52,585 nucleotides of DNA from Anaerolineae bacterium (GCA_022842885.1 JALHOR010000031.1:1-52585), one strand, 5' to 3'; counted from the stretch's first letter, positions 16,866 to 26,206 are shown. Notes: a model not told the origin generated them from the sequence alone. Numbers and translations are program-made.

Positions 16866-17369
16866 CTACAGGGGTTGTGTCGCCCGGAATGTCACCCGCA
16901 GCACCAAATGTCCCAAACGGATGTCATCGCCATCGCGCAAGATACGCGGTTGTCCGGCAACTAATTTTTGCCCGTTCAAAAAAGTGCCATTGGCGCTGTT
17001 ATTGTCCACAATATGCAGCGCCCCATCACGGCGCATAATCGTCGCATGGCGGCGCGAGACCCCTTTTGCCAGCCCGTTGCTGGCGGTCAAGTCCACCGGT
17101 GGAATTTCGCCGCTATCGGGGTTTTGCCGACCAATAATCACTTCTTCGATTTGACCTGCGTCAAATTGGAATTGCTGACCATTATCCAGGACTTCCAACG
17201 TGAGCATCATCGCCCCATTAAAGCGAGCAGACCCCCACTTTGGCACCCCTTCTTCGGTATCGGTATTGCCCAGTGCCCGGGTGGCTACCGCTTCCAGCAA
17301 ACTACCACACTTCACACAAATTTTTTCTTCATCTCGATTTTGGTGACCGCATTCCTTACAGGTTATCAC
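16866..17369 (-). CDS. Zinc-ribbon and FHA domain protein
   Basis: A 167-residue soluble protein. Residues 3-22 form a zinc ribbon with CKECG and CVKCG. A linker leads to a FHA domain (residues about 75-160) with IGRQNPDSGEIPPVDL, the phosphothreonine-contacting SRRHATI and the NSANGTFLNG turn, so all key FHA residues are present. FHA domains bind phosphothreonine, normally placed by a Ser/Thr kinase; none is nearby. It heads the operon with the ECF sigma factor. The start is a GTG with GGAGG 6 nt upstream, a strong site. Confidence 0.9.
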   Translation of the reverse strand: MITCKECGHQNRDEEKICVKCGSLLEAVATRALGNTDTEEGVPKWGSARFNGAMMLTLEVLDNGQQFQFDAGQIEEVIIGRQNPDSGEIPPVDLTASNGLAKGVSRRHATIMRRDGALHIVDNNSANGTFLNGQKLVAGQPRILRDGDDIRLGHLVLRVTFRATQPL

Positions 17370-17405
17370 CTTTTGCCTCCCACCTGGGTCATTTACTACA
17401 AGATG

Positions 17406-17411
17406 TATTAT
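17406..17411 (+). promoter_or_regulatory. Candidate -10 box for ftsH
   Basis: TATTAT lies in the divergent region between the FHA gene and ftsH, 34 nt before an ATG at 17446 and 94 nt before the favoured GTG at 17506. A -35 element was not identified. Confidence 0.3.
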
Positions 17412-17505
17412 ACGCAGAATCTAATCTTCCCCGCAACTGAGGGAAATGGGCATTGAGGGGTATCGTGTTAAAAATTGGTCATTACGTAGCGTAGGAGAAT
17501 TTGAT

Positions 17506-19425
17506 GTGAATAACCGACCTGACCCGAATCAAAAAGAGAAACGCAATCATCCCACTGGCGAACCCAACGACAATAACAACCCGTCGCCCTTTGCAACCCC
17601 CGGCGCACAACGGTTGTGGTTATTCTTGGGATTCATCGTTATTTTGATGTTCTTGTTCATGTTCAGCAATAGTGGGCGGTCATCTGGCAGCCAAATTTCG
17701 TTGAACGAACTGGGTGCCGCCGCCCGCCAAGGCGATGTTGCCAGTGTTATTGAACGCGGCAGTACCGAACTGGAAATTGTCTTTAAAGATGGTGTGCGCC
17801 GCATGGCGTATAAATCACCCGGCACGGATTTGATGGATTTGTTGGGCTATACCGATATTTCCAAAGCGCCGTTTGAGTATAAGGCGGAACCGGGTGATAA
17901 CTCGCAAGCCATTATCCTCAATATTTTGTTGTTTGCGTTGCCGACGTTTGTCCTCATTTGGTTCTTGTGGCGCATGATGCGCTCGATGCGAAATGGGCAA
18001 GACCAAGCGTTGAATTTTGGTCGCAGTCGCGCCCGTGTCAGCCGCGATATGGAACGTCCACAAGTGACATTTGCTGATGTGGCCGGGGCGGATGAAGCCA
18101 AAGAAGAATTGAAAGAAATTGTCGAATTTCTGCGCGAGCCGGAAAAATTCTTACGCTTGGGGGCGCGTGTCCCTAAAGGTGTGTTGATGGTGGGCCCGCC
18201 CGGCACCGGTAAAACCCTCATGGCGCGGGCTGTCGCGGGTGAAGCGGGCGTGCCGTTCTTCAGCATTTCCGGCTCGGAATTTGTCGAAATGTTCGTCGGC
18301 GTAGGAGCATCCCGCGTGCGTGATTTGTTTGAACGTGCCAAAGCGGAAGCGCCAGCGATTATCTTCGTAGATGAAATTGACGCCGTTGGGCGGCAGCGTG
18401 GCGCAGGTTTGGGCGGCGGGCATGATGAACGCGAACAAACGTTGAATCAAATTTTGGTGGAGATGGATGGCTTTGAGAACGATACCAATCTGATTATCAT
18501 TGCCGCCACCAATCGCCCCGATATTCTTGACCCGGCATTGATGCGTCCGGGACGCTTTGACCGCAAAGTGATGATGGATAACCCGGACATCAAGGGACGT
18601 GCGGATATTCTCAAAGTCCATACGCGCGGCAAGCCGTTGTCCAGCGATGTGGATGTCGAGTCGATTGCCAAAGTTACGGCAGGGTTTAGCGGCGCAGATT
18701 TGGAAAATTTGGTGAACGAAGCGGCGATTTTGGCAGCCCGGCGCGGCAAAAAATCCGTCGGCATGAGCGAAATGCAAGAAGGCATGGAGCGCGTGGTGAT
18801 GGGACCAGAACGTCGCAGCCGCGTCATTAGCCCGCAAGAAAAACGCCAGATTGCCTATCATGAAGCCGGTCACGCTATTGTGGCGCATATGTTGGAACAT
18901 GGCAATTCAATTCACAAAATCACCATTGTCTCGCGCGGTGGGGCATTGGGGTATGTGATGCCGCTGCCACCAGAAAATCAATTCTTGATGTCCCGCGATG
19001 AAATGGAAGCCGATATTACGGTCTCCATGGGCGGACGCGCTGCCGAAGAAGTGATTTATCAACGGTTCTTCAGCGGTGCTAGCAGCGATTTACAGAATGC
19101 CACCCGCACTGCTCGCACGATGGTTACACGTTTGGGCATGAGCGAAAAATTGGGACCGCGTGCTTACGGCTCGAACAATGGACCGGTGTTTTTGGGGCGT
19201 GAATTTGGCGAAGTGCGCGATTACAGCGAACACTTTGCCCAAGAAATTGATGAAGAAGTCAATCAAATTCTGGGTCATGCCTATCAACAGGCAAAAAATA
19301 TCGTGATCCAGCACCGCGCCACCATCGAACGGTTGGTGGAAGTGCTGATGGAACGCGAGACGCTGGATAGCCATGAATTCCTGCAAATCATCAATGAGGT
19401 TGCTGCGGCACAATCAGCGAACTAA
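17506..19425 (+). CDS. ftsH: ATP-dependent zinc metalloprotease FtsH
   Basis: FtsH is the membrane-bound AAA+ protease that degrades misfolded membrane proteins and regulators. The order is as expected: a cytoplasmic N-terminal Asn/Pro-rich tail (longer than usual), first membrane helix ([17 protein letters not shown]), an external domain, second helix ([19 protein letters not shown]), Walker A GPPGTGKT, Walker [12 protein letters not shown], the pore motif FVEMFVG, the second region of homology [20 protein letters not shown], and the zinc site HEAGH with a downstream Glu/Asp. The GTG at 17506 is favoured because GGAG lies 8 nt upstream; an ATG at 17446 would add 20 residues but its purine-rich site is too close. 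Length about 639 residues, normal. Confidence 0.96.
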   Translation: MNNRPDPNQKEKRNHPTGEPNDNNNPSPFATPGAQRLWLFLGFIVILMFLFMFSNSGRSSGSQISLNELGAAARQGDVASVIERGSTELEIVFKDGVRRMAYKSPGTDLMDLLGYTDISKAPFEYKAEPGDNSQAIILNILLFALPTFVLIWFLWRMMRSMRNGQDQALNFGRSRARVSRDMERPQVTFADVAGADEAKEELKEIVEFLREPEKFLRLGARVPKGVLMVGPPGTGKTLMARAVAGEAGVPFFSISGSEFVEMFVGVGASRVRDLFERAKAEAPAIIFVDEIDAVGRQRGAGLGGGHDEREQTLNQILVEMDGFENDTNLIIIAATNRPDILDPALMRPGRFDRKVMMDNPDIKGRADILKVHTRGKPLSSDVDVESIAKVTAGFSGADLENLVNEAAILAARRGKKSVGMSEMQEGMERVVMGPERRSRVISPQEKRQIAYHEAGHAIVAHMLEHGNSIHKITIVSRGGALGYVMPLPPENQFLMSRDEMEADITVSMGGRAAEEVIYQRFFSGASSDLQNATRTARTMVTRLGMSEKLGPRAYGSNNGPVFLGREFGEVRDYSEHFAQEIDEEVNQILGHAYQQAKNIVIQHRATIERLVEVLMERETLDSHEFLQIINEVAAAQSAN

Positions 19426-19447
19426 GCACAGGTTAAATCAATTCTGA

Positions 19448-19488
19448 TATAATGCAGCGTAACCACTTCGGTTGCGCTGTATTTTTTC
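19448..19488 (+). terminator. Intrinsic terminator of ftsH, with a TATAAT box just before it
   Basis: CAGCGTAACC (19455-19464), a 5-nt loop and GGTTGCGCTG (19470-19479) form a 10-bp stem with one G-U pair, followed by TATTTTTTC. This is a good rho-independent terminator 30 nt after the ftsH stop. TATAAT at 19448-19453 directly precedes the hairpin; if it is a promoter for the next gene, the hairpin lies in its leader, 11 nt before the ATG. Confidence 0.8.
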
Positions 19489-19498
19489 AGGTCATCGC

Positions 19499-20500
19499 AT
19501 GAAACCCATTCGGTCTACTCACAATCAATATCACGGCATTAATGCCCATTTGCACAGCCTATGGCAAGCCGCTGGGGGTTGGGCGGCATTCCACACCAGT
19601 CATATCAATGACTTAATGCGTGCTATGCGTCCGTTGCTCCTCAAAATGGGCTATGACGCGGCACTGGAATCATCATTGCAGATTCGACGGTTGGAGACAG
19701 ACCAACTGATAGGAATGCCAGCATCCGATATTTTGATTTACCGCAGTTCTTCCGAACAGAAACGACCTAACGAAGCGTTACAAACGGCGGTTGCTGAAAA
19801 AATAATGCCTATCCGCCAAACATTGTTTCATCCACCCCTTTCTGCAAAAGAGTATCACGCCATCCAAATTTATCATTATGATGCTAGCCAACATCAGCGC
19901 GGCGATCCGGTTGCTTGGATTGAATTATTATCGCCCTCCAATAAATCCGGCGGGCAAGATGCGAAAGAATATAAAACCAAACGATTGGCTTTGCTGGATA
20001 CGGGTCTTGTTTTTGTGGAGTTGGACTATCTCCATGAGTCAGCACCGACTCTCTATAACATCCCGGCATATCGGCGGCGCGGACAAGCGCCGAACCCCAA
20101 TGCCCATGCCTATCGGGTGATTGTGCTTGACCCACACCCGACGACAGCCGATGGTACAACGCATCTATATGAATTTGATGTTGATGTGGCTATTCCAAAT
20201 GTGACTATTCCGCTAGCGGGCGATGATAAATTTGTCTTTGATTTTGATACGCCTTATCAAAAAACACTGGTTGAAACGTTATATGCCCAACAAGATGTCA
20301 ACTATGCTGAATTTCCACGACGATTTAAACGTTATAATGTCTCTGACCAAACGCGCATTGCCCGCCGCATGGTGGCAGTGCTAGAAGCGGCACAAGCCGG
20401 CAGCGATTTGGAAAGTGGGAATTTGCCCGTTAAAGATATAGCGTTAGACGACGCCCTTGCAACCATCGAAACACTGAAAGCCGCACTGGAAACATTATGA
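19499..20500 (+). CDS. DUF4058-like protein
   Basis: About 333 residues, soluble. The central segment AWIELLSPSNKSGG, the following Tyr/Lys/Arg pattern (EYKTKRLALL), then VFVELDYLHES match DUF4058, a family found in cyanobacteria, planctomycetes and Chloroflexota. The E-x(n)-LSPSNK...Y..KR arrangement is reminiscent of the Uma2/PD-(D/E)XK nuclease fold, but no activity is established. The ATG at 19499 is preferred (AGG upstream) over a TTG at 19472 that lies inside the ftsH terminator. The last 4 nt overlap the methyltransferase start (ATGA), so the two are coupled. Confidence 0.8.
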   Translation: MKPIRSTHNQYHGINAHLHSLWQAAGGWAAFHTSHINDLMRAMRPLLLKMGYDAALESSLQIRRLETDQLIGMPASDILIYRSSSEQKRPNEALQTAVAEKIMPIRQTLFHPPLSAKEYHAIQIYHYDASQHQRGDPVAWIELLSPSNKSGGQDAKEYKTKRLALLDTGLVFVELDYLHESAPTLYNIPAYRRRGQAPNPNAHAYRVIVLDPHPTTADGTTHLYEFDVDVAIPNVTIPLAGDDKFVFDFDTPYQKTLVETLYAQQDVNYAEFPRRFKRYNVSDQTRIARRMVAVLEAAQAGSDLESGNLPVKDIALDDALATIETLKAALETL

Positions 20501-21681
20501 ACACTGATTCTGATTTTCAACAATTACTACTAGAAAATATATTAAATACCGATATTTTTATTCGAGCAACCTTTAGCGGGCAGCAAAAAGGACAATCACT
20601 GCGTTGGGAGCGTGTGACGCTGCGTCCGGTGCTGATTAAGCAGAAACGCCATCTGCAATTTTCATATTTTGATGCCACCCAGCATATTACCCACAATCAT
20701 GCTGATGATGCAGTAGTTACCGAACTCACGCAATTGTTGCATTTGCCGTTTCGTAATTTTTCTGTGGTGACGAAGCACGAACAGGTGCAAATCAACATCA
20801 GCAAAAAGGGCAAACCGGTTATTACGCGCCATAAAATCGAGACCGCCGAAACGCCCGATTTGGCACATGACCGCACCAAAAATCATGCGCTGGCAGAAGG
20901 CACACCGCAGCCCTTTTTGGTTGAAATCGGCATCATGACCGATGATGGGCGTATCAAAGCCGGACAACGTGATAAGTTCCGGCAGATTAACGAATTTTTG
21001 CGCCTCTTAGCCGAAACAGGCAGCTTGAGCCAATTTGAAAAACAGCCGCTGCGGGCAGTGGATTTTGGCTGTGGTAGCGCCGCGCTGACATTTGCCTTAT
21101 ATCATTATCTTCAGCAAGGGCGGCAGAGGCCAGCGCAAGTGACGGGCGTGGATGTAAAAACGCATTTGATAGAACGCCATCGGGAAATAGCGCAAAAATT
21201 AGGTTGGCAATCGCTCACGTTTGAACCTACGACGATTCAAGAGTATCAACCAGAAACACCACCGGATATTGTGATAGCGTTGCACGCTTGCGATACCGCC
21301 ACCGATGATGCTATCGCGCAGGGCATTCGTTGGAACAGCAAAATTATTATTTGTGCGCCCTGCTGCCACCATGATTTGCAAGCGCAGTTAGCAGCACAGC
21401 CCACGCCCACACCATTTATGCCTGTTTTGCGGTATGGGCTTTTTCATGAGCGTATCGGCGATGTGCTGACGGATTCGTTTCGGACATTGATATTACGGCG
21501 CATGGGGTATCGCGTGGATGTGGTGCAATTTGTGCCAGCAGAACACACACCCAAAAATCTGATGATTCGTGCCGTAAAAGTGAGCGAACAAAGCAACTCA
21601 GATGCCGAGCGCGAGTATGCTGAGTTGCAGCAATATTGGCAGGTAACACCCTATTTGCAACGGTTGCTCAATTTTTCATGA
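20497..21681 (+). CDS. Class I SAM-dependent methyltransferase, probable RNA-type
   Basis: A 394-residue protein with a N-terminal domain of about 185 residues and a Rossmann methyltransferase domain. Motif I is AVDFGCGSAALTFALYHYL, motif II VTGVDVK, and motif IV region VIALHACDTATDDAI followed by IIICAPCCHHDL. The HACD and APCCH motifs are typical of the PF13679-like (METTL25/TRMT13-like) group, which includes tRNA methyltransferases and poorly studied bacterial relatives; the substrate is unknown. The Cys-Cys-His could bind a metal. It overlaps the DUF4058 gene by 4 nt and is convergent with the esterase gene. Confidence 0.85.
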   Translation: MNTDSDFQQLLLENILNTDIFIRATFSGQQKGQSLRWERVTLRPVLIKQKRHLQFSYFDATQHITHNHADDAVVTELTQLLHLPFRNFSVVTKHEQVQINISKKGKPVITRHKIETAETPDLAHDRTKNHALAEGTPQPFLVEIGIMTDDGRIKAGQRDKFRQINEFLRLLAETGSLSQFEKQPLRAVDFGCGSAALTFALYHYLQQGRQRPAQVTGVDVKTHLIERHREIAQKLGWQSLTFEPTTIQEYQPETPPDIVIALHACDTATDDAIAQGIRWNSKIIICAPCCHHDLQAQLAAQPTPTPFMPVLRYGLFHERIGDVLTDSFRTLILRRMGYRVDVVQFVPAEHTPKNLMIRAVKVSEQSNSDAEREYAELQQYWQVTPYLQRLLNFS

Positions 21682-21734
21682 TAGGTAATCAATCATTTCA
21701 TATACACGGCATTATATGTAGTCACGACACGAAA

Positions 21735-21756
21735 GCGGCTCATCGCACCAAGCCGC
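21735..21756. terminator. Hairpin between convergent genes
   Basis: GCGGCT, a 10-nt loop and AGCCGC lie between the methyltransferase and the esterase, which are read toward each other. There is no T tract on either side, so termination activity is uncertain. Confidence 0.35.
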
Positions 21757-21771
21757 GATAACCACCCATCG

Positions 21772-22614
21772 TTAGTCCCTTGGTATCAGAAAGCGTAGGG
21801 CATCGGGCAAGCGCCGCGCCCACGCTTCTTCATTATGTTTGCCCAGCAAATCTTCTACATAGCGCAGATGATAGCCGGGCGCAAAGCCTTTTTTGATTAA
21901 TACTTCGGATAAGCGCCGTACCGCCAGCAAATAGGGATTTTCTAACGACCCAGTTTTGTGGCGACGGGTCGCTGGATTGCCTTCTTGCCCGCCAATATCC
22001 AGATAAATTTTGCCCGGAAAAAACGACGTGTGTTCAATCGTTTGGAAGATGGCGCTATTGCCCACCCAATGCGAGGGACTCAGTGCGCCGCAAAAGCCGT
22101 AGATATGCGGACATTTAAAATACGCATACAAACTAATGAGTCCGCCCATCGAAGACCCGGCAATGCCTGTATGATAGCGGTCAGGCAGCGTGCGAAAATC
22201 TTTATCAATCAAAGTCTTGAGTGTTTCGGTCAAAAATGCCAGATACGCATTGCCTTGTCCTTCGTTCATTCGCAGCCATTTATCGGCATAGGGGCTGTAT
22301 TCAAACATGCGGCGGTCATTGTTGGGGATGCCGACGATAATGGCTTCATAACCTTCATCGGCAAGCCGCAGCATGGTTTCATCCACTGCCCATTCCCCGG
22401 CATAGCTGGTATAGGCATCAAACAGATTTTGCCCATCTTGCATATACAGCACCGGATAGCGTTTTTCCGGTTGCGTGTCATAAGAAATGGGCAACCAGAC
22501 CAAAATATCGCGGTTGTTCTGTAGTTGTGGGCTGTGAATCTGTTCGCAGACTAACAAGCGTCCGGCGACAGTGTGGGTATGATGTTTGGTTTTATAATCC
22601 AGCCAGTGGCTCAT
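21772..22614 (-). CDS. Alpha/beta hydrolase, esterase D-like (Fes/IroE type)
   Basis: The 280-residue protein belongs to the putative esterase family. RDILVWLPISYD and YPVLYMQDGQNLFD form the opening strands, AGSSMGGLISLYAYF carries the nucleophile Ser in the GxSxG elbow, and the His is probably in GKHNEEAWARRLP; an Asp in YLDIGGQEG is the likely third triad member. No signal peptide is seen, so it acts in the cytoplasm. Relatives hydrolyse siderophore esters, acetyl groups or S-formylglutathione; the substrate here is open. GGAG lies 6 nt before the ATG. Confidence 0.86.
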   Translation of the reverse strand: MSHWLDYKTKHHTHTVAGRLLVCEQIHSPQLQNNRDILVWLPISYDTQPEKRYPVLYMQDGQNLFDAYTSYAGEWAVDETMLRLADEGYEAIIVGIPNNDRRMFEYSPYADKWLRMNEGQGNAYLAFLTETLKTLIDKDFRTLPDRYHTGIAGSSMGGLISLYAYFKCPHIYGFCGALSPSHWVGNSAIFQTIEHTSFFPGKIYLDIGGQEGNPATRRHKTGSLENPYLLAVRRLSEVLIKKGFAPGYHLRYVEDLLGKHNEEAWARRLPDALRFLIPRD

Positions 22615-22700
22615 GCCGACTCCGGGGAAGATATGGGTTCAGTGGTTGCTGTTGATGAGTTATCTAAAATATCGTTCATGTTCAAAATGAGTGATTTTCT

Positions 22701-22728
22701 GTAGGGACACGGCATGCCGTGTCCCTAC
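22701..22728. repeat. Perfect 28-bp palindrome, intergenic copy
   Basis: Identical to the palindrome at 10663-10690 (half-site GTAGGGACACGGCA). It lies between the esterase and the dehydratase gene, both on the minus strand. It is preceded by TTTTCT, as its sister copy is preceded by TTGTTCT. Translated in one frame it gives VGTRHAVSLQ, but no gene uses it here. Confidence 0.92.
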
Positions 22729-22834
22729 AAATGCACATTTTTCACACAATCTGAACATGAGCCTAAAATATTGTCCTATTTCAAAAAACCGTTGACAGAA
22801 ATTAACAACTTTTGAAATGATTTTGATGCAACGA

Positions 22835-22863
22835 TAAAAAAGTCTCTGCTCGCACAGAGACTT
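22835..22863 (-). terminator. Intrinsic terminator of the pterin dehydratase gene
   Basis: Read on the minus strand, AAGTCTCTG, a 6-nt loop and CAGAGACTT form a perfect 9-bp stem followed by a T run. It begins about 40 nt after the stop of the gene at 22901. Confidence 0.85.
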
Positions 22864-22900
22864 CACTTTATTATAAGACGTTTTATGAGCAATGGCTGAA

Positions 22901-23200
22901 CTAGCTTTTCGGATAGTTCAGCGCATCAATCGCAGTTGCCACGGCAAAATCTTTGGCACTCAGTTGGTTGCCAGCATCGTGCGTGGTCAATTCAACCGTG
23001 ACTTTTTTATACCCAATCATCATATCGGGATGATGATTCAAGCCTTCGGCAACCGTACCGACTGCCGCCGCAAATGCCAAGCCTGCCATATAAGTATCCA
23101 GCTTGAACAGTTTAACCAGCTTATTGCCTTGGCGTTCCCAATTTTTTAAGCGTGCCAAACCTTCGATAATTTCAGCTTCGTTTAAAGCGGTGGTTGCCAT
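22901..23200 (-). CDS. phhB: 4a-hydroxytetrahydrobiopterin dehydratase (PCD/DCoH)
   Basis: The small protein of 99 residues dehydrates pterin-4a-carbinolamine, recycling the cofactor of aromatic amino acid hydroxylases; in bacteria lacking these it may act in molybdopterin metabolism. GLNHHPDMMIGYKKVTVELTTHD contains the family's signature (NHHPD with the two catalytic His, and the LTTHD strand); it is quoted here as NHHPDMM and VELTTHD. Length and layout are typical. The ATG at 23200 has AAGGAC 8 nt upstream; the frame also extends to a TTG at 23206. No aromatic hydroxylase is nearby. Confidence 0.93.
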   Translation of the reverse strand: MATTALNEAEIIEGLARLKNWERQGNKLVKLFKLDTYMAGLAFAAAVGTVAEGLNHHPDMMIGYKKVTVELTTHDAGNQLSAKDFAVATAIDALNYPKS

Positions 23201-23293
23201 GTTCAACGTCCTTTTTGGCTATTTAGCTTTTAGCTGTTAGCAATTTAGCTAGTCAGCACTCAGAGCCTGTTTTACATTTGTAATTTACCATAA

Positions 23294-23374
23294 TTTTAAA
23301 CCACAGAGACACGGAGAACACCGAGATTTCACAGAGAAAAAGTCTTAAATCTTTGTCTCCTTTGTGGTTCAAAA
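23294..23374. repeat. ACCACAGAG-type inverted-repeat element
   Basis: TTTTAAACCACAGAGA at the left and TCTCCTTTGTGGTTCAAAA at the right are imperfect inverted repeats enclosing ACACGGAGAACACCGAG and an AT-rich centre. ACCACAGAGACACGGAGA sequences are recalled as dispersed repeats in several bacterial phyla. It could be a small MITE-like element. It lies between the dehydratase and the PstS-like gene. Confidence 0.55.
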
Positions 23375-23447
23375 ATAATATGATAACGGATCGTTACATT
23401 TACAAAACAGGTCTCAGTCCTCAGCACTTTTTCAGAGCAATCATCCA

Positions 23448-25529
23448 TCATCCCCCGCACCAATCGGCAGTACAGAACGGCGCAGTGGAATATTCATCGG
23501 CATTCGGCAAATCTTCAAAGATGTCTTCGGTCAAAGTTGTGTCGTTGTAATCCACAAAGACCAAAAAGCCATCGCCCTGCACTAAGGTCATCCGCGAGAA
23601 CGTCACGGTGCTGCGGGCAACCGGGGTAATGGGCGTATCTTGTGGCACAACCCCCACCGATAGCGCCGCGCTTCTATCCAGAAAAGCGACTGCGAAAGGT
23701 GTATCAATCGTATTGGTTCCGCCACCGCCAGCAGCAACGCTCACGGCAAACAACGGTTCTTCTGCTGGATTGGAAAGCAAATTAAGGTCGGTAAATAACA
23801 CTGCCGCAACTTCGGCTTTCTGGCAAAAATCGGGGTCATCCGGCGCAACTGACAGCGTAAAGACACCGCCACGCTGCAAAATATTCACCAGCGTTTGGGT
23901 TGCTCGGCTGCACAAAATCAGCGGATTATCCACGCCGTTCCAAGTATCCGGGCGAGTCGCACCTAATTGTTCATTTGCCAACACTTCCAAATCGTGCCGG
24001 ATGTCACGGGCGACGGCGTAAGGTGTGCTGCCAATGGCACCGAACCAATCATCCGGGCGGGCATCAGCACCCAAGAGCGTGCCAACCAGCAGTTCCAAAT
24101 CGAGCCGGATAAGCAGCGCCAATTGTGGGTCACTCACATCTAAACTGCCACTCCAACCCACTGGGCGTTCTGCACCCAATAATTCGCCCGCCAGCAGTTC
24201 CAAATCGTTCCGGGCTTCAATTAATAGCAGCAATGCTTCAGTATCGCTGTCGGAAGGGGAGTCATCGCTAGTTTCTGCGGGTGTTTCTTCGGTAGCGACA
24301 GAGTCAGGGGTTGTGCCGCCACTAGAATTAGGCTGGAAAACCCCGGCGCCATATGTGCCTTGTGACCATGTATAGGTTGTCACCCCCACCGGGCAAGAGG
24401 CGCTATTCGTTGTTGCTGTAATTTGGGTTTCATCAATGCCGCCATTAACCAAATCCGGCGCACCAGAGGAGGTATGCTGCCCCAAGGTTTTCACACAGGT
24501 ACAGCCCGCGGGCGGGGCTGGCGGCGTAGCGCCATTAATCGTAATCAGAGCAGTGGTCGTCGCGCAATAAATGCCCGTCACCGTTTCCCCGGCGGGTGCC
24601 GCGGCAGTTTGTGATGTCGCATTCAACCAATTGGTACGGGCTGCCACTTGGTCAGCGCCGCTGGCAGGATAAAAACCCAACGTCACCAATTCTGCCCCGA
24701 CATTGGTCAGCGCGAAGTTCAAAAATTCGGCGACTTGCTTTTGTTCTTGCAGCACCGCCGCGCTGGCATACAAAATCAAAGGGCGCGTTAGCGGATAAGT
24801 GCTGCTGGCAGCAGTATCGGCATTGGGCGTGATACCGTTAATCGGCACGACCCGCAGCGCCGACGGATTGCGCGTGGCAAGACTTGCAGGAAAAAAGCCA
24901 ACAGCATTGGGATTGCCCTGCACGTTGGTCAGCATCACATTAAAATCGCTGAGTGCTTGAGTGCCGATGCCTGTTTGCAAAGCCCGCCCATCATTGTTAA
25001 ACGCCGTCCGCACCAAAAAGTTAAATTCTTCGGTGGTGGTTGCCGGAATAAACCGATTAATCGGCTCTGCCGGATAGCCTTGGCGCACCTCTGACCAATT
25101 GAGCGCGGTAATAAAAATCAAGTTAAGTTCGGGGGTCGCCAAATCTGCCAGAAAGGTATTTTGGGTACTCACCGCGACGACCAACGCATCATTGCCCATG
25201 AAAAACGGCAGCGGGTTGCGCCCGGCAGCGCGGCAGGTTTCTTCTTCTTGCGGTGTCATACGGCGGTCAGCATTTACAATATCCAATTCGCCCCGGCAAA
25301 ACCGTTCAAACGCGGCATCAGTACCGGTGACATCCACAATGAGATTGCCCTGATACCCACCACCCCGAAAACGCTCTGACAAGCGGTTGACCAACGCTGC
25401 GGTTGTGCCACTCCCGCCTGTAATAATATCCCCCACTGCTCCTGCCGGATTAGCCGGCGGCAATGATTGCGCCAAAACTGCCATTGGCAAGGCGCACAGC
25501 ACCACCCATAACCAGAGAACACGCCGCAT
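23448..25529 (-). CDS. Secreted PstS-like phosphate-binding protein with C-terminal repeat region
   Basis: About 693 residues with a Sec signal peptide (MRRVLWLWVVLCALPMAVLA). Residues about 30-310 resemble PstS-type periplasmic binding proteins: GGSGTTAALV is the phosphate-loop-like start, DIVNADRRMTPQEEETC and FMGNDALVVAVS follow. A Ser/Thr/Asp-rich linker leads to a region at 23935-24235 with three related units: DLELLAGELLGAERPVGW, DLELLVGTLLGADARPDDW and DLEVLANEQLGATRPDTW. A C-terminal beta-rich part ends in CTADWCGG. The Pst permease and ATPase genes are absent here, so it may work as a surface sensor or scaffold. The ATG at 25529 has GAGGAG 7 nt upstream. Confidence 0.8.
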   Translation of the reverse strand: MRRVLWLWVVLCALPMAVLAQSLPPANPAGAVGDIITGGSGTTAALVNRLSERFRGGGYQGNLIVDVTGTDAAFERFCRGELDIVNADRRMTPQEEETCRAAGRNPLPFFMGNDALVVAVSTQNTFLADLATPELNLIFITALNWSEVRQGYPAEPINRFIPATTTEEFNFLVRTAFNNDGRALQTGIGTQALSDFNVMLTNVQGNPNAVGFFPASLATRNPSALRVVPINGITPNADTAASSTYPLTRPLILYASAAVLQEQKQVAEFLNFALTNVGAELVTLGFYPASGADQVAARTNWLNATSQTAAAPAGETVTGIYCATTTALITINGATPPAPPAGCTCVKTLGQHTSSGAPDLVNGGIDETQITATTNSASCPVGVTTYTWSQGTYGAGVFQPNSSGGTTPDSVATEETPAETSDDSPSDSDTEALLLLIEARNDLELLAGELLGAERPVGWSGSLDVSDPQLALLIRLDLELLVGTLLGADARPDDWFGAIGSTPYAVARDIRHDLEVLANEQLGATRPDTWNGVDNPLILCSRATQTLVNILQRGGVFTLSVAPDDPDFCQKAEVAAVLFTDLNLLSNPAEEPLFAVSVAAGGGGTNTIDTPFAVAFLDRSAALSVGVVPQDTPITPVARSTVTFSRMTLVQGDGFLVFVDYNDTTLTEDIFEDLPNADEYSTAPFCTADWCGG

Positions 25530-25824
25530 GTGGCTCTCCTCAAAGAATGAATCGTCAACATCAATGTGTTTCATTATACCGTGTATTGTGGCGCTATGCC
25601 CTTTAGACGATGGTCACATTTTCTTTTTCAGCCGATAAAAACGCCGCCGACACGTTGCCCGAATGGAACAGACCATATACAATGCAAGCTATCACCGTTG
25701 TTTTAACGATGAGCAATCGGGCAAGTTCTTATATAGAACTGATAAATATGCACCTATTGCTGTAAGAAACCTACCCGGTTGGGCGTCTTATCCTGTAGAA
25801 GCGTGGAATAAAGGCGGTTGTACG

Positions 25825-26130
25825 ATGTCGGAAAAAACGATTACTACCTTACAAGATTTGTTGGATTTTGTTGCCCATGCGCCCGAAGACCAGAGCATTA
25901 TCGCTATGGATTGTAATGACCATTGCGAACAAATGGCGACGCTGGCAGAACGAGTGGCAAGTGGCGAAGATTTACAGGCATTGCTGCCGCAACTCCAACA
26001 TTTTTTGATGTACTGGCGCGATTGCCGCGAAGAATTTTTGGCGCTGGTGGCGGTCTTAAAAGCCGAACTGTCCGATGAACTGCCCGAATTATCGCAACAT
26101 TCAGATGCACCGACCGACTCCGCTTCTTAA
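25825..26130 (+). CDS. Small Cys/His-containing protein, possible anti-sigma-like
   Basis: A 101-residue soluble protein. MDCNDHCEQMATLAERVASG and FLMYWRDCREEFLALVAVLK recall zinc-finger anti-sigma (zf-HC2) proteins, where a Cys/His set is followed by CxxC; here the spacing is Cys-x2-His-Cys ... Cys, so zinc binding is only possible. The function is not known. The frame is open upstream to an ATG at 25663, but that stretch has poor coding character and AGGCGG lies 8 nt before the ATG at 25825. No sigma factor gene is adjacent. The next gene is thioredoxin reductase. Confidence 0.6.
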   Translation: MSEKTITTLQDLLDFVAHAPEDQSIIAMDCNDHCEQMATLAERVASGEDLQALLPQLQHFLMYWRDCREEFLALVAVLKAELSDELPELSQHSDAPTDSAS

Positions 26131-26206
26131 AAACAATGCCTAATTTCAGCAGTGGTTTGTCACTGCCTTTGACTTAATTGTAACAACAGTACAGGATAAG
26201 ACTCCC

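Noticed and set aside
22660..22866. 68-codon frame containing VGTRHAVSLQ
   Set aside because: It only reads through the intergenic palindrome and a terminator hairpin; no coding features outside the repeat.
25663..25824. N-terminal extension of the small Cys/His protein from ATG 25663
   Set aside because: The stretch has weak coding character and no ribosome site, while a better-placed start with AGGCGG upstream exists at 25825.
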